Below are positions 1 to 7,547 of a DNA stretch of 64,000 nucleotides, in pieces. The stretch comes from Actinomadura sp. NAK00032 (GTDB lineage: Bacteria; Actinomycetota; Actinomycetes; Streptosporangiales; Streptosporangiaceae): positions 7,130,001 through 7,194,000 of the forward strand of contig NZ_CP054932.1 of NCBI RefSeq assembly GCF_013364275.1, read 5' to 3'. The notes beneath the pieces are model-generated. The model saw only the letters and a program-made list of their open reading frames with translations. It was not told the origin of the DNA and ran no database searches. Both the position numbers and the translations under genes were made by a program. Position 1 is the first letter of the stretch. Each line of letters opens with the position of its first letter.

Positions 1-75
1 CAGGTGCACACGCTGCTCTCCCGGTCGCTGCTGGCGCTGGTCAGCGACATCGGCCCCGCCCTGGAGAAGGACTGA
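1..75 (+). CDS. C-terminal end of an unidentified protein (partial)
   Basis: An open frame enters from the left edge and ends at a TGA at 73-75 after 24 residues (QVHTLL..., ending GPALEKD). The tail is helical and amphipathic in character. Too little is present to name a family; a regulator tail is possible but that is a guess. Codon third positions are G/C-rich like real genes here. It converges on the ATPase gene that ends at 125. Confidence 0.5.
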   Translation, partial: QVHTLLSRSLLALVSDIGPALEKD

Positions 76-124
76 CCCCGGGCGCGCTCAAGGGGGGCGC
101 CCCGGGCAGGCGGCCCAGGCGGGC

Positions 125-679
125 TCAGGACGAGAAGGCCGCGCCGGGGACGGCGAACCAGACGGCCTTGCCGCGCACGGACGGCCCCAGCCGGGAGAGC
201 GTGCGCCGCAGCCCCCAGCGCCCGCCGGACAGCTCCCGGACGATGCTGAGCCCGCGCCCGCAGTCGCCGGACGTCCAGGAGTAGCCGGGCAGCGCGGCGT
301 CGGCGAACGCGTCGAAGACCGCGCAGCGGATCTCCCGCGCCCGGCCGCCGCCCTGGTAGAGCCACAGCTCGTGGGGGCCGTGCCCGCCCGCGTGCTGGTA
401 GGCGTTGGTCGCCAGCTCGCTGACCATGAGCAGCGCGTCGGCGACGGCGTCCGGCGGCACACCGAGCGAGCCGAGCGCGTCGCGCAGGACGCGGCGGGCG
501 TGCCCGGCGCAGCCGGGACCGCCCGGCAGGGCCCACACCCAGCCGGGCATGCCGTCGCCCGCGTCGTCGTCGCGCGCGATGTCGCCGTCCCGCGCGGCGC
601 GGGGCGGGCTCTCGGCCTCGGTGATGGTCAAGGGGTCGGTGATGGCGTCCGCCGTAGGCTCGGCCGGCGTGCTCTTCAC
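125..679 (-). CDS. RsbW/HATPase_c-type ATP-binding regulatory protein
   Basis: This 184-residue protein has a disordered, acidic and proline-rich first 50 residues. A single GHKL (HATPase_c_2) fold follows. The N box is visible as SELATNAYQHAGG with Asn near residue 92, and a G box as CGRGLSIVREL near residue 140. Such stand-alone ATPases in actinomycetes resemble anti-sigma kinases of the RsbW type and often sit beside an XRE/DUF5753 gene and a DUF397 gene, exactly as here. The GTG start at 679 is preceded by a GGGAGG ribosome site. It is divergent from the XRE gene, with a shared intergenic region. The target sigma factor or partner cannot be seen. The family call is firm; the role is inferred. 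Confidence 0.85.
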   Translation of the reverse strand: MKSTPAEPTADAITDPLTITEAESPPRAARDGDIARDDDAGDGMPGWVWALPGGPGCAGHARRVLRDALGSLGVPPDAVADALLMVSELATNAYQHAGGHGPHELWLYQGGGRAREIRCAVFDAFADAALPGYSWTSGDCGRGLSIVRELSGGRWGLRRTLSRLGPSVRGKAVWFAVPGAAFSS

Positions 680-763
680 GGGTCCTCCCGTGGGTCAAGG
701 TGCCCGGGCACGCGACCGCCCGCCGTCACTGTCGGTCTTCGGGCGGTCACGGATCCCAGACTC

Positions 764-780
764 TCGTGAGATTCTCACGA
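764..780. promoter_or_regulatory. Inverted repeat between ATPase and XRE genes
   Basis: TCGTGAG-ATT-CTCACGA is a perfect 7-bp dyad with a 3-nt centre. It sits in the divergent intergenic region about 90 bp upstream of the XRE start. It is a plausible operator for the neighbouring XRE/DUF5753 protein; this is inference. Confidence 0.45.
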
Positions 781-872
781 TCGCAAGCGTCTTCAGGGAA
801 TTGCCCGGCACCGGGCGCGGGGTTCGCCAATCGCGTTGTGACGGGCGGCGAGAGTCGCAAGACTCCACTCCC

Positions 873-1718
873 ATGACTTACCGCCCCACCGTCCGTGGCC
901 GCCGCCTCGCGCGGGAGCTCCGCAAGCTGCGCGAGAAGCAGGGCCTGACCCTGCAGGAGGTGGCGGACCGGCTGGACTGGTCGCGCGCCACCGTCTCCCG
1001 CCTCGAGACCAGCCAGACCCGCCCGAAGCCCGGCGACATCGCCGACATCCTCGACCTCTACGGGGTCCCGAGCCCGGACCGCGACGCGCTCATCACCCTC
1101 GCCCGGCAGGCGGGCCAGCGCGGCTGGTGGACCGCCTACCAGGACGTCTTCGCCGGCAGCTACGTCGCGCTGGAGGACGAGGCGTCCCACATCCGCACCT
1201 GGGACCCGCAGCTCGTGCACGGGCTGCTGCAGACCGAGCCGTACTCGCGCGCCGTGATCACGGCGGGCCGGCTGCTGCCCGCCCAGGAGGACATCGAGCG
1301 CCGCATCGCCGCCCGCAAGATCCGGCAGGCACTGCTGGACCGCGCCGAGGCGCCCCGCTTCCAGGTCATCTTCGACGAGGCGGTGCTGCACCGCCCGATC
1401 GGCGGCGCGGAGGTGATGCGGGCCCAGCTGGAGGCGCTCGTCGCCATCACACAGACCCACCCAAGCGTGACGATTCAGGTACTTCCGTACACAGCAGCGG
1501 CACATGCGGGCCTTGACGGACGTTTCACCATATTGTCGTATCCAGACCCCGCAGACCCCGATATCGCCTACGTCGAGGGCACTATGGGTGACGTTTACCT
1601 TGAGAGCGCCGAGGAAATAGCGAAGCATAGGGACCGCTTCGATCGGATCGAGGCGGCCGCCCTGTCCCCCGAGGATTCCGCGCACCTCATAGCCGAGGCA
1701 GCAAGGAGCAGCCCGTGA
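873..1718 (+). CDS. XRE-family regulator with DUF5753 domain (WhiJ/AbaA-like)
   Basis: The 281-residue protein has an N-terminal lambda-repressor-like helix-turn-helix at about residues 10-68 (LTLQEVADRLDWSRATVSRLE). A DUF5753 domain follows at about 80-275, recognisable by WWTAYQDVF, the ...LVHGLLQTEPYSRAVI block and the later QVLPYTAAAHAGL. The frame is open further upstream, but ATG 873 begins the family-typical MTYRPTVRGRRLARELRK segment. Codon use upstream is also not gene-like. The final codons overlap the DUF397 start by 4 bp (GTGA), so the two are translationally coupled. Family members such as WhiJ repress developmental genes in Streptomyces and are modulated by their DUF397 partner. 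Confidence 0.9.
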   Translation: MTYRPTVRGRRLARELRKLREKQGLTLQEVADRLDWSRATVSRLETSQTRPKPGDIADILDLYGVPSPDRDALITLARQAGQRGWWTAYQDVFAGSYVALEDEASHIRTWDPQLVHGLLQTEPYSRAVITAGRLLPAQEDIERRIAARKIRQALLDRAEAPRFQVIFDEAVLHRPIGGAEVMRAQLEALVAITQTHPSVTIQVLPYTAAAHAGLDGRFTILSYPDPADPDIAYVEGTMGDVYLESAEEIAKHRDRFDRIEAAALSPEDSAHLIAEAARSSP

Positions 1719-1915
1719 CCAACCTGCAGCGCGAACTCACCGGCGCCGTCTGGCGCAAGTCGTCCCGCAGCGGAAGCGGCGACCAGTGCGTCGAGGTGGC
1801 GCCACTGACCCGCACCCTCCGCGCGGTGCGCGACTCCAAGGACCCCGCCGGACCGGCCCTGGTGCTGACGCCGTCCGCCTGGCGGGGCCTGCTGGACGCG
1901 ATCAAGGAGAGCTAG
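1715..1915 (+). CDS. DUF397 small protein, partner of the XRE regulator
   Basis: This 66-residue protein has the DUF397 hallmarks: WRKSSRSGSGDQCVEVA near the N terminus, then VRDSKDP and FTP/LTPSAWRGLL in the second half. It starts at GTG 1715, overlapping the XRE stop by 4 bp. DUF397 proteins are thought to act as small antagonists or cofactors of the adjacent XRE/DUF5753 protein. It is the third member of the ATPase-XRE-DUF397 set at this locus. Confidence 0.9.
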   Translation: MTNLQRELTGAVWRKSSRSGSGDQCVEVAPLTRTLRAVRDSKDPAGPALVLTPSAWRGLLDAIKES

Positions 1916-2012
1916 CGAGCGGCCGGGGGCCGCGGTGGGCGAGGCGCCCGCCGCGGCCCCCGGGCGTGTCCGGCCGCCGGCCCTCGACCCACCGGCCCCC
2001 TTCCGGAGAAAC

Positions 2013-2026
2013 TAGAACGTGTTCTA
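2013..2026. promoter_or_regulatory. KstR-type operator
   Basis: TAGAACGTGTTCTA fits the published KstR consensus TNNAACNNGTTNNA at every fixed position and is a near-perfect dyad. It lies 34 bp upstream of the chosen GTG of the LLM oxidoreductase. It appears to overlap a candidate -10 (TACTAT, 2025-2030), so binding would block transcription. KstR is the TetR-family repressor of cholesterol and fatty-acid catabolism in mycolate actinomycetes and relatives. Confidence 0.75.
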
Positions 2027-2059
2027 CTATCGCGGTGCGTCGACAACCGGAGGGTGAAC

Positions 2060-3079
2060 GTGACCGCGGAACTCAAGCTCGGCATCAACGTCGGCTACTG
2101 GCAGCGCGACCCCGACGACCAGACCGAGACGGTGCTGGCCGCCGAGCGCTGCGGCTACGACTCGGTGTTCACCGCCGAGGCGTACGGCTCGGACGCGTTC
2201 ACCCCGCTGGCCTGGTACGCCGCCCGCACGTCCCGGATCAAGCTCGGCACCGCCGTCGTGCAGATGTCGGCGCGCACCCCGGCGGCCACCGCGATGCACG
2301 CGCTCACCCTGGACGCCTTGTCGGGCGGGCGGGTGATCCTCGGCCTCGGCGCGTCCGGCCCGCAGGTCGTGGAGGGCTGGTACGGGCAGCCGTTCCCCAA
2401 GCCGCTCGCCCGCACCCGCGAGTACCTCGACATCGTCCGCCAGGTGTGGCGCCGCGACGCACCCGTGACCAGCGAGGGCCCGCACTACCCGCTGCCCCAC
2501 CCCGGCGGCGCCGGGCTCGGCAAGCCGCTGAAGTCGATCGTGCACCCCCTCCGCCCGGAGATCCCCGTCTACCTGGGCGCCGAGGGGCCGAAGAACGTCG
2601 CGCTGTCCACCGAGGTCGCGCAGGGCTGGCTGCCGCTGTTCGTCGACCCGGAGCAGATCGACTCCGTCTTCGGCGCCTCGCTCGCGCACCGCCCGGACGG
2701 CTTCGAGATCGCCGCGACCGTCACCACGATCGTCACCGACGACCTCGCCTCCGCGCTGGAGTTCGCCAAGATCCCGCTCGCGTTCTACATCGGCGGCATG
2801 GGCGCCAAGGACCGCAACTTCCACCTCGACCTGATCGGCCGGCTCGGCTACGCGGAGCAGGCCGAGCGCGTCCAGGAGCTGTTCCTGTCCGGCCGCCGCG
2901 ACGAGGCGATCAAGGCCGTGCCGGACGAGTTGGCCGACGCCATCTCGCTGCTCGGCCCGATCGGCCGGATCAAGGAGCGGCTCCAACTCTGGCGCGACAG
3001 CCCCGTCACCACCCTGCTGATCGCCGGTGTGAAGGACGAGCCGACCCTGCGCGCCATCAAGGACCTGGCCGACTCCTGA
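2060..3079 (+). CDS. LLM-class F420-dependent oxidoreductase
   Basis: The 339-residue protein is a luciferase-like TIM barrel. It shows the family pattern FTAEAYGSDAFTPLAWYAA, then TSRIKLGTAVVQMSARTPA and DALSGGRVILGLGASGPQV, and ends with TLLIAGVKDEPTLRAI. I chose GTG 2060 because the GGAGGG at 2049-2054 is correctly spaced from it; GTG 2054, two codons upstream, would overlap that site. Enzymes of this group use F420 or flavin to oxidise or reduce small substrates. A homologue in Mycobacterium tuberculosis (Rv3520c) belongs to the KstR regulon, which matches the operator seen here and suggests a role in steroid or isoprenoid breakdown. The exact substrate is unknown. Confidence 0.88.
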   Translation: MTAELKLGINVGYWQRDPDDQTETVLAAERCGYDSVFTAEAYGSDAFTPLAWYAARTSRIKLGTAVVQMSARTPAATAMHALTLDALSGGRVILGLGASGPQVVEGWYGQPFPKPLARTREYLDIVRQVWRRDAPVTSEGPHYPLPHPGGAGLGKPLKSIVHPLRPEIPVYLGAEGPKNVALSTEVAQGWLPLFVDPEQIDSVFGASLAHRPDGFEIAATVTTIVTDDLASALEFAKIPLAFYIGGMGAKDRNFHLDLIGRLGYAEQAERVQELFLSGRRDEAIKAVPDELADAISLLGPIGRIKERLQLWRDSPVTTLLIAGVKDEPTLRAIKDLADS

Positions 3080-3081
3080 CA

Positions 3082-3106
3082 AAACGGCCGCCGGCAGACG
3101 CCGTTT
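3082..3106 (+). terminator. Candidate hairpin terminator
   Basis: AAACGGC pairs with GCCGTTT across an 11-nt loop directly after the LLM gene stop and is followed by TCTTG. The stem is short and the T-run weak, so termination may be partial. Confidence 0.4.
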
Positions 3107-3220
3107 CTTGACGAGATCAACTGCACATCACCAGGCGGAATGGAGGCATGTCTCCGGGTGCTGCACCGGATGCACTCGAAGACACGCACCACGATTCGCG
3201 GACTGGAGATGGGACACACG

Positions 3221-4876
3221 ATGTCCACGCAGGAGGACGCCGCCCGGCTGCTCGTCAGGACCCTCGAAGCGGAGGGGGTCGAGTACGTCTTCGGGATCCC
3301 GGGCGAGGAGAACATCCACTTCGTCAACGCCCTGAACGACTCGTCGATCCGCTATGTCCTGGTCCGGCACGAGCAGGGCGCCGCGTTCATGGCGGAGATC
3401 TACGGGCGCCTCACCGGCCGGGCCGGGGTGGCGTCCGCGACCCTCGGCCCCGGCGCGATCAACCTGCAGCTCGGCGTCGCGGACGCCACCACCAACAGCA
3501 CTCCCGTCGTGGCGATCTCCGCGCAGGTCGGCCTGGACCGCATCTACAAGGAGTCGCACCAGATCATCGACCTGGTGTCGCTGTTCCGGCCGATCACCAA
3601 GTGGGCGGAGCTGGCGCCGCGCGCCGAGGCGCTGCCGGAGATGGTGCGCAAGGCGTTCAAGACCGCGCAGACCGAGCGGCCCGGCGCCGTCTACCTCGCC
3701 ATCCCCGAGGACGTCGAGGCGGCGAAGGTCGACCCGGGCCTCGCGCCGCTGCCGGTGAACACCGTCCGGACGCAGGAGCCGTCGCCGTCCCAGATCGCCC
3801 GCGCCGCCGACGTGCTCGCGCTCGCCCGGCGGCCGGTCGTCCTCGCCGGGCACGGCGCCACCCGCGCCGGCGCGGGCGACGCCCTGGTCTACTTCTCCGA
3901 GCACCTCGGCCTGCCGGTCGCGACCACGTTCAACGGCAAGGGCGTCTTCCCCGACGACCACCGCAACGCGCTCGGCGCGGTCGGCTTCATGCGGCACGAC
4001 TACGTCAACTTCGGCTTCGACGAGGCGGACGTCCTGATCGCCGTCGGCTACGAGCTCCAGGAGTTCGACCCGGTCAAGGTCAACCCGGCCGCCGACAAGA
4101 AGATCATCCACATCCACCAGTTCCCCGCCGAGGTCGACGACCACTACCCGGTCGAGGTCGGCGTCCAGGGCGACATCTCCCGCTCGCTGTACGCGCTCGC
4201 CGACTCCGTCCACCGCCGCTTCGACAACCACGAGACCGGGCGCAGGATCCGGGAGATGCTCCGCCGGGAGCTGGCCGAGGGCGCCGCCGAGGGCGGCCAC
4301 CCGCTGTCGCCGCGCCGCGTCGTCGCCGACATCCGCGCCGCCATGGGCCGCGAGGACATCGTCCTCGCCGACACCGGCGCGGTGAAGATGTGGATGGCCC
4401 GCATGTACCCGACCTACGAGCCGAACACGCTGCTGGTCTCCAACGGCCTGTCGTCGATGGGCTTCGCCGTGCCGGGCGCGATCGCCGCCAAGCTCGCTCG
4501 CCCCGATCGCCGCGTGCTGGCCGCGACCGGCGACGGCGCGTTCCTGATGAACTCCCAGGAGCTGGAGACCGCCGTCCGGGAGAACATCCCGATCACGGTG
4601 CTGATCTGGGACGACTCCGCCTACGGCCTGATCGGCTGGAAGATGGACCTGGAACTCGGCCGCAGCTCCCACATCACGTTCGGCAACCCCGACTTCGTGA
4701 AGTACGCGGAGAGCTTCGGCGCCACCGGGTACCGCGTGGAGTCCGCGGACGAGCTGCTCCCCACCCTCCGCAAGGCCCTGGCCGAGGACGCCGTCTCCGT
4801 CGTCACCGTCCCCGTCGACTACTCCCACAACCTGCGGCTGACCGACAAGCTGGGCGACCTCACCGACCCGTTCTAG
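3221..4876 (+). CDS. Thiamine-diphosphate-dependent acetolactate synthase-like enzyme, large subunit
   Basis: This 551-residue protein has the three-domain ThDP fold. The N-terminal PYR domain carries the catalytic-Glu motif FGIPGEENIHF. A central domain follows (PVVLAGHGATRAG). The C-terminal PP domain has the cofactor motif GDGAFLMNSQELETAV...IWDDSAYG, with WDD where anabolic enzymes usually have LNN. The end (FVKYAESFGATGYRV) is close to catabolic AlsS and AlsS-like proteins. It condenses two pyruvates, or pyruvate plus another keto acid, to an acetohydroxy acid. No regulatory small subunit lies nearby. ATG 3221 is preferred over ATG 3209, which would abut the GGAG. Related IlvX-like proteins occur in KstR regulons, but no operator is visible at this gene. 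Confidence 0.82.
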   Translation: MSTQEDAARLLVRTLEAEGVEYVFGIPGEENIHFVNALNDSSIRYVLVRHEQGAAFMAEIYGRLTGRAGVASATLGPGAINLQLGVADATTNSTPVVAISAQVGLDRIYKESHQIIDLVSLFRPITKWAELAPRAEALPEMVRKAFKTAQTERPGAVYLAIPEDVEAAKVDPGLAPLPVNTVRTQEPSPSQIARAADVLALARRPVVLAGHGATRAGAGDALVYFSEHLGLPVATTFNGKGVFPDDHRNALGAVGFMRHDYVNFGFDEADVLIAVGYELQEFDPVKVNPAADKKIIHIHQFPAEVDDHYPVEVGVQGDISRSLYALADSVHRRFDNHETGRRIREMLRRELAEGAAEGGHPLSPRRVVADIRAAMGREDIVLADTGAVKMWMARMYPTYEPNTLLVSNGLSSMGFAVPGAIAAKLARPDRRVLAATGDGAFLMNSQELETAVRENIPITVLIWDDSAYGLIGWKMDLELGRSSHITFGNPDFVKYAESFGATGYRVESADELLPTLRKALAEDAVSVVTVPVDYSHNLRLTDKLGDLTDPF

Positions 4877-4888
4877 GCACCGGCGGGG

Positions 4889-5680
4889 TCAGGCGCGGCA
4901 GATCACCTCGCCGTGGGTGACGGAGAACCAGCCGTCGTCGGCGGCGGCCCAGGCCTTCCAGCCCGCGTAGACGCGGTCGAGGTCGTCGCGGGTCGCGTGG
5001 CCGCCGGCGACGGCGTGGTCGGCCACCGCGGACCTGATCATGCGGCCGCCCCAGGACTCGCTCCACCATTCGCGCTCCTCGGGGGTGGCGTAGCACCACG
5101 ACGAGGCGGACGCGGTGACGTCGGTGAAGCCGGCGGCGCGGGCCCAGGACACCAGGCGGCGGCCCGCGTCGGGCTCGCCGCCGTTGCCGCGCGCCACCTG
5201 GTAGTAGACGGGCAGCCAGGCGTCCATGCCGGGCGGGTCCGGGTACCAGACCATGGCGCCGAAGTCGGCGTCGCGCGCGGCGACGACGCCGCCGGGGCGG
5301 GTGACGCGACGCATCTCGCGCAGGGCCTGGACGGGGTCGGCGACGTGCTGCAGCACCTGGTGGGCGTGGACGACGTCGAAGGTGCCGTCGGGGTAGTCCA
5401 GCGCGTGGACGTCGGCCACCGCGAACTCGACGTTGGCCAGGCCGGCGGTGCTCTTGCGGGCCTCGTCCAGCACGGACTCGGCGGCGTCGGCGGCGACGAC
5501 GCGGCCGGGGGCCACGCGTCCGGCCAGGCCGGCGGTGATCGTGCCGGGGCCGCAGCCGACGTCCAGGACCGACAGCCCAGGGCGCAGGTGCTCGATCAGG
5601 TAGGCGGCGGAGTTCTCGACCGTGCGCCACTGGTGGGAGCTCAGGACGCTCTCGTGGTGGCCATGGGTGTAGGCCGGCAT
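4889..5680 (-). CDS. Class I SAM-dependent methyltransferase
   Basis: The 263-residue protein carries Rossmann-fold motif I, LSVLDVGCGPGTITAGLA. The acidic motif II region is VVAADAAESVLDEA, and HALDYPDGTFDVVHAHQVLQHV gives the motif post-III pattern. The Methyltransf_11/25 family is clear. ATG 5680 is chosen because GAGAGG lies 8 nt upstream; GTG 5689 would overlap that site. It is convergent with the acetolactate-synthase gene (12 bp between stops). The substrate is unknown; members methylate small molecules, quinones or lipids. Confidence 0.85.
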   Translation of the reverse strand: MPAYTHGHHESVLSSHQWRTVENSAAYLIEHLRPGLSVLDVGCGPGTITAGLAGRVAPGRVVAADAAESVLDEARKSTAGLANVEFAVADVHALDYPDGTFDVVHAHQVLQHVADPVQALREMRRVTRPGGVVAARDADFGAMVWYPDPPGMDAWLPVYYQVARGNGGEPDAGRRLVSWARAAGFTDVTASASSWCYATPEEREWWSESWGGRMIRSAVADHAVAGGHATRDDLDRVYAGWKAWAAADDGWFSVTHGEVICRA

Positions 5681-5726
5681 CGGGATCACCTCTCTGTCCT
5701 CGGGTGTCCCTCACGGTACGCCCGCT

Positions 5727-5762
5727 TCTCATACTTTGAGAACTGTGTATCAATATATGAGA
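5727..5762. promoter_or_regulatory. AT-rich dyad upstream of the methyltransferase
   Basis: TCTCATA at 5727-5733 and TATGAGA at 5756-5762 form 7-bp inverted arms around a 22-nt AT-rich centre, in otherwise GC-rich DNA. The spacing and position just upstream of the methyltransferase suggest a promoter with a bound regulator. Candidate -35 TTGATA and -10 TATGAG hexamers lie on the minus strand, spaced a little short. Confidence 0.4.
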
Positions 5763-5780
5763 TGAGCAGCAGGCGCGGAA

Positions 5781-5809
5781 AAGGGGATCGGGCGGTGCCC
5801 GATCCCCTT
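5781..5809 (-). terminator. Rho-independent terminator
   Basis: A perfect 13-bp stem (AAGGGGATCGGGC and its complement) with a 3-nt loop. Read on the minus strand it is followed by a TTTT tract. It lies 15 bp past the stop of the small gene ending at 5824 and should end that transcript. Confidence 0.75.
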
Positions 5810-5823
5810 CCGAGTGGTTCCTG

Positions 5824-6030
5824 TCAGGCCGCCACGGCGACGCGGCGGGCCGGCGCGGGCTGCGGACGCAGGGGCAGGGCCTCGACCACGGCCAACGGGG
5901 GCGCGGTGTCGGCGTAGGCGTTCAGCGTCGCATGGGAGAGCTCGGTGAGCCACGGCTCGACGACGGTCCGCTCGGCGGGCCCGTCAAGCCGCGGGTGGGA
6001 GAGATGGAACGTGCCGGTCGCTGCGCTCAC
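5824..6030 (-). CDS. Small hypothetical protein, 68 residues
   Basis: The frame has strong G/C third-position bias and ends at a clear intrinsic terminator, so I regard it as real. GTG 6030 is favoured because AGGAAGG lies about 10 nt upstream; GTG 6039 is an alternative that crowds this site. The product (VSAATGTFHLSHPRLDG..., ending RRVAVAA) has no signal peptide, no membrane segment and no motif I recognise. The middle (VVEPWLTELSHATLNAY) looks helical. Confidence 0.55.
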   Translation of the reverse strand: MSAATGTFHLSHPRLDGPAERTVVEPWLTELSHATLNAYADTAPPLAVVEALPLRPQPAPARRVAVAA

Positions 6031-6128
6031 TGCCAACACCCCTTCCTTGACCCGGCGGCACCCGCGCCTGTGCGGGTGCCACCGTCAGTCACATACCCCT
6101 AGGTACGTCGTTACAAGCCACTCGGTTC

Positions 6129-6148
6129 GACACCTGTTCCCAGGTGTC
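6129..6148. promoter_or_regulatory. Perfect 8-bp hairpin dyad
   Basis: GACACCTG-TTCC-CAGGTGTC lies between the small minus-strand gene and the histidine kinase gene. It has no T-tract on either side. It could be an operator for either promoter; no protein can be assigned. The rest of 6031-6331 holds promoter-like DNA but no gene. Confidence 0.35.
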
Positions 6149-6190
6149 TCCCAAATCACAAGGTCAACGCTACGGCGCACCTCTGACATT

Positions 6191-6208
6191 CTCGAACCTT
6201 TATTCGAG
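6191..6208. promoter_or_regulatory. CTCGAA-N6-TTCGAG dyad upstream of histidine kinase
   Basis: Perfect 6-bp arms around CCTTTA, 124 bp before the kinase start. Two-component systems of this type are often autoregulated by the response regulator, so this is a candidate response-regulator site. It is weaker than the KstR and LexA boxes because no consensus supports it. Confidence 0.3.
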
Positions 6209-6331
6209 CGGCCCGGCGGCGGGACGGGCCGATGATCACAGAGCGCGACGGCCGGCCGGGAGCGCGGCCGGCCCCCGGATCAGCCGAACGGCCGATCCGG
6301 GGGTCCCCGGCAGGCCGTACCCTGCATCACC

Positions 6332-7534
6332 GTGAGCGACGTAGCGACACCGCTGGACCGCATCCACTCGGTGGGCGGCTGCCTGATGCGCGCCGCGTAC
6401 CTGGGGTTCGCGGGGCTGTTCCTGCTGGGCTGCCTGGTCTCGATGGCGCGGAACGCCCCCAACCTGTGGCTGCTGGCCGTCGCGGTCGTCGTCAGCTACG
6501 CGGCCGTGGCCGGCCGGGTCGTCGCGTGGGCGATCGCGGTCGGCGCGCTGTCGGTGTTCAGCACCCTGTACCTCGGGCTGGCGGTCCGTCCCGACTACAC
6601 CGCGCCGAGCGTGTCCGCGGAGATCGGCGGGCTGCTGATCGTCCTCGCCCGGTCGACGCGGACGGCGCGCCGCGAGCACCTCGTCCCGCTGGCGGCGCTG
6701 CTCGGCGCCGCGGTCCTGGCGACGCCGCTGCGCTGGTCGGCGGTCGCCGGTGCGCTGGTCAGCGCGCCGCTCGGCATCACCGTGTCGATCGCGCTCGGCA
6801 TCGGCCTGTACCTGCGGGCGCTGGACGCCCGGCGGTCCCGGTCGCTGGCGGCGGCCCGCCGGGACGAGCGGCTGGAGCTGGCCCGCGACCTGCACGACTT
6901 CGTCGCCCACCACGTGACGGGCATCGTCGTCCAGGCGCAGGCGGCGCGGTTCGCGGCGCAGGCGGGCGCGGGCCAGTCGCCGGAGGACCTGGACCGCATG
7001 TTCGGCGGCATCGAGAAGGCCGGCACCGAGGCGCTGACCTCGATGCGCCGCATGGTCGGCCTGCTGCGGGACGCGCAGAACGTCAACGCGCCGGACGGCG
7101 ACGCCCTCCCGGACGGCGGCGCCGCCACCCGGCCCGTCGGCGACCTCGGGCAGCTCCGCGACCTCGTCGCCGGGTTCACCCACCCGCCGGCGACGCTGAC
7201 GCTCGCGCCCGGCCTCGGCACGCTGCCGCCGGAGGTCGCGGCGTCGGCGCACCGGGTGGTGCAGGAGGCGCTGACCAACATCCGCAAGCACGCCGCCGAC
7301 GCCGCGACCGTGCGGGTCACGCTCGAGCGGGCCGGCGGCGACGTCGAGGTCGCGGTGCGCGACGACGGGCGCGGTCGCGGCCGGCGGCTGCCGTCCGGCG
7401 GGTTCGGGCTCACCGGGCTGGCGGAGCGGGTCGGCGCGGCGGGCGGGCGGCTGCGCGCGGGCCCGGCGCCCGGGGGCGGCTGGGAGGTCGTCGCGCTGCT
7501 CCCGGCCGGGGAGCGGCCGCCCGGCGGGAGCTGA
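6332..7534 (+). CDS. NarL-type sensor histidine kinase
   Basis: The 400-residue protein has an N-terminal membrane region of about five hydrophobic segments (residues 18-165). A HisKA_3 dimerisation domain follows with the phospho-accepting His188 in ELARDLHDFVAHHV. The HATPase_c domain shows the N box VVQEALTNIRKHA and the G box VRDDGRGRG. It starts at GTG 6332 and is followed 13 bp later by its response regulator, so the two form an operon. The few extracytoplasmic loops suggest sensing of a membrane-linked signal, but the ligand is unknown. Confidence 0.92.
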   Translation: MSDVATPLDRIHSVGGCLMRAAYLGFAGLFLLGCLVSMARNAPNLWLLAVAVVVSYAAVAGRVVAWAIAVGALSVFSTLYLGLAVRPDYTAPSVSAEIGGLLIVLARSTRTARREHLVPLAALLGAAVLATPLRWSAVAGALVSAPLGITVSIALGIGLYLRALDARRSRSLAAARRDERLELARDLHDFVAHHVTGIVVQAQAARFAAQAGAGQSPEDLDRMFGGIEKAGTEALTSMRRMVGLLRDAQNVNAPDGDALPDGGAATRPVGDLGQLRDLVAGFTHPPATLTLAPGLGTLPPEVAASAHRVVQEALTNIRKHAADAATVRVTLERAGGDVEVAVRDDGRGRGRRLPSGGFGLTGLAERVGAAGGRLRAGPAPGGGWEVVALLPAGERPPGGS

Positions 7535-7547
7535 CAGAATCGGCCGG

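Noticed and set aside
1786..3111. Arg/Pro-rich 441-residue plus-strand frame
   Set aside because: Shadow of DUF397 and the LLM oxidoreductase in another phase.
3128..4828. Long minus-strand frame opposite the acetolactate-synthase-like gene
   Set aside because: Repetitive Val/Asp/Gly/Arg composition, no ribosome site and no domain; the ThDP enzyme explains the region.
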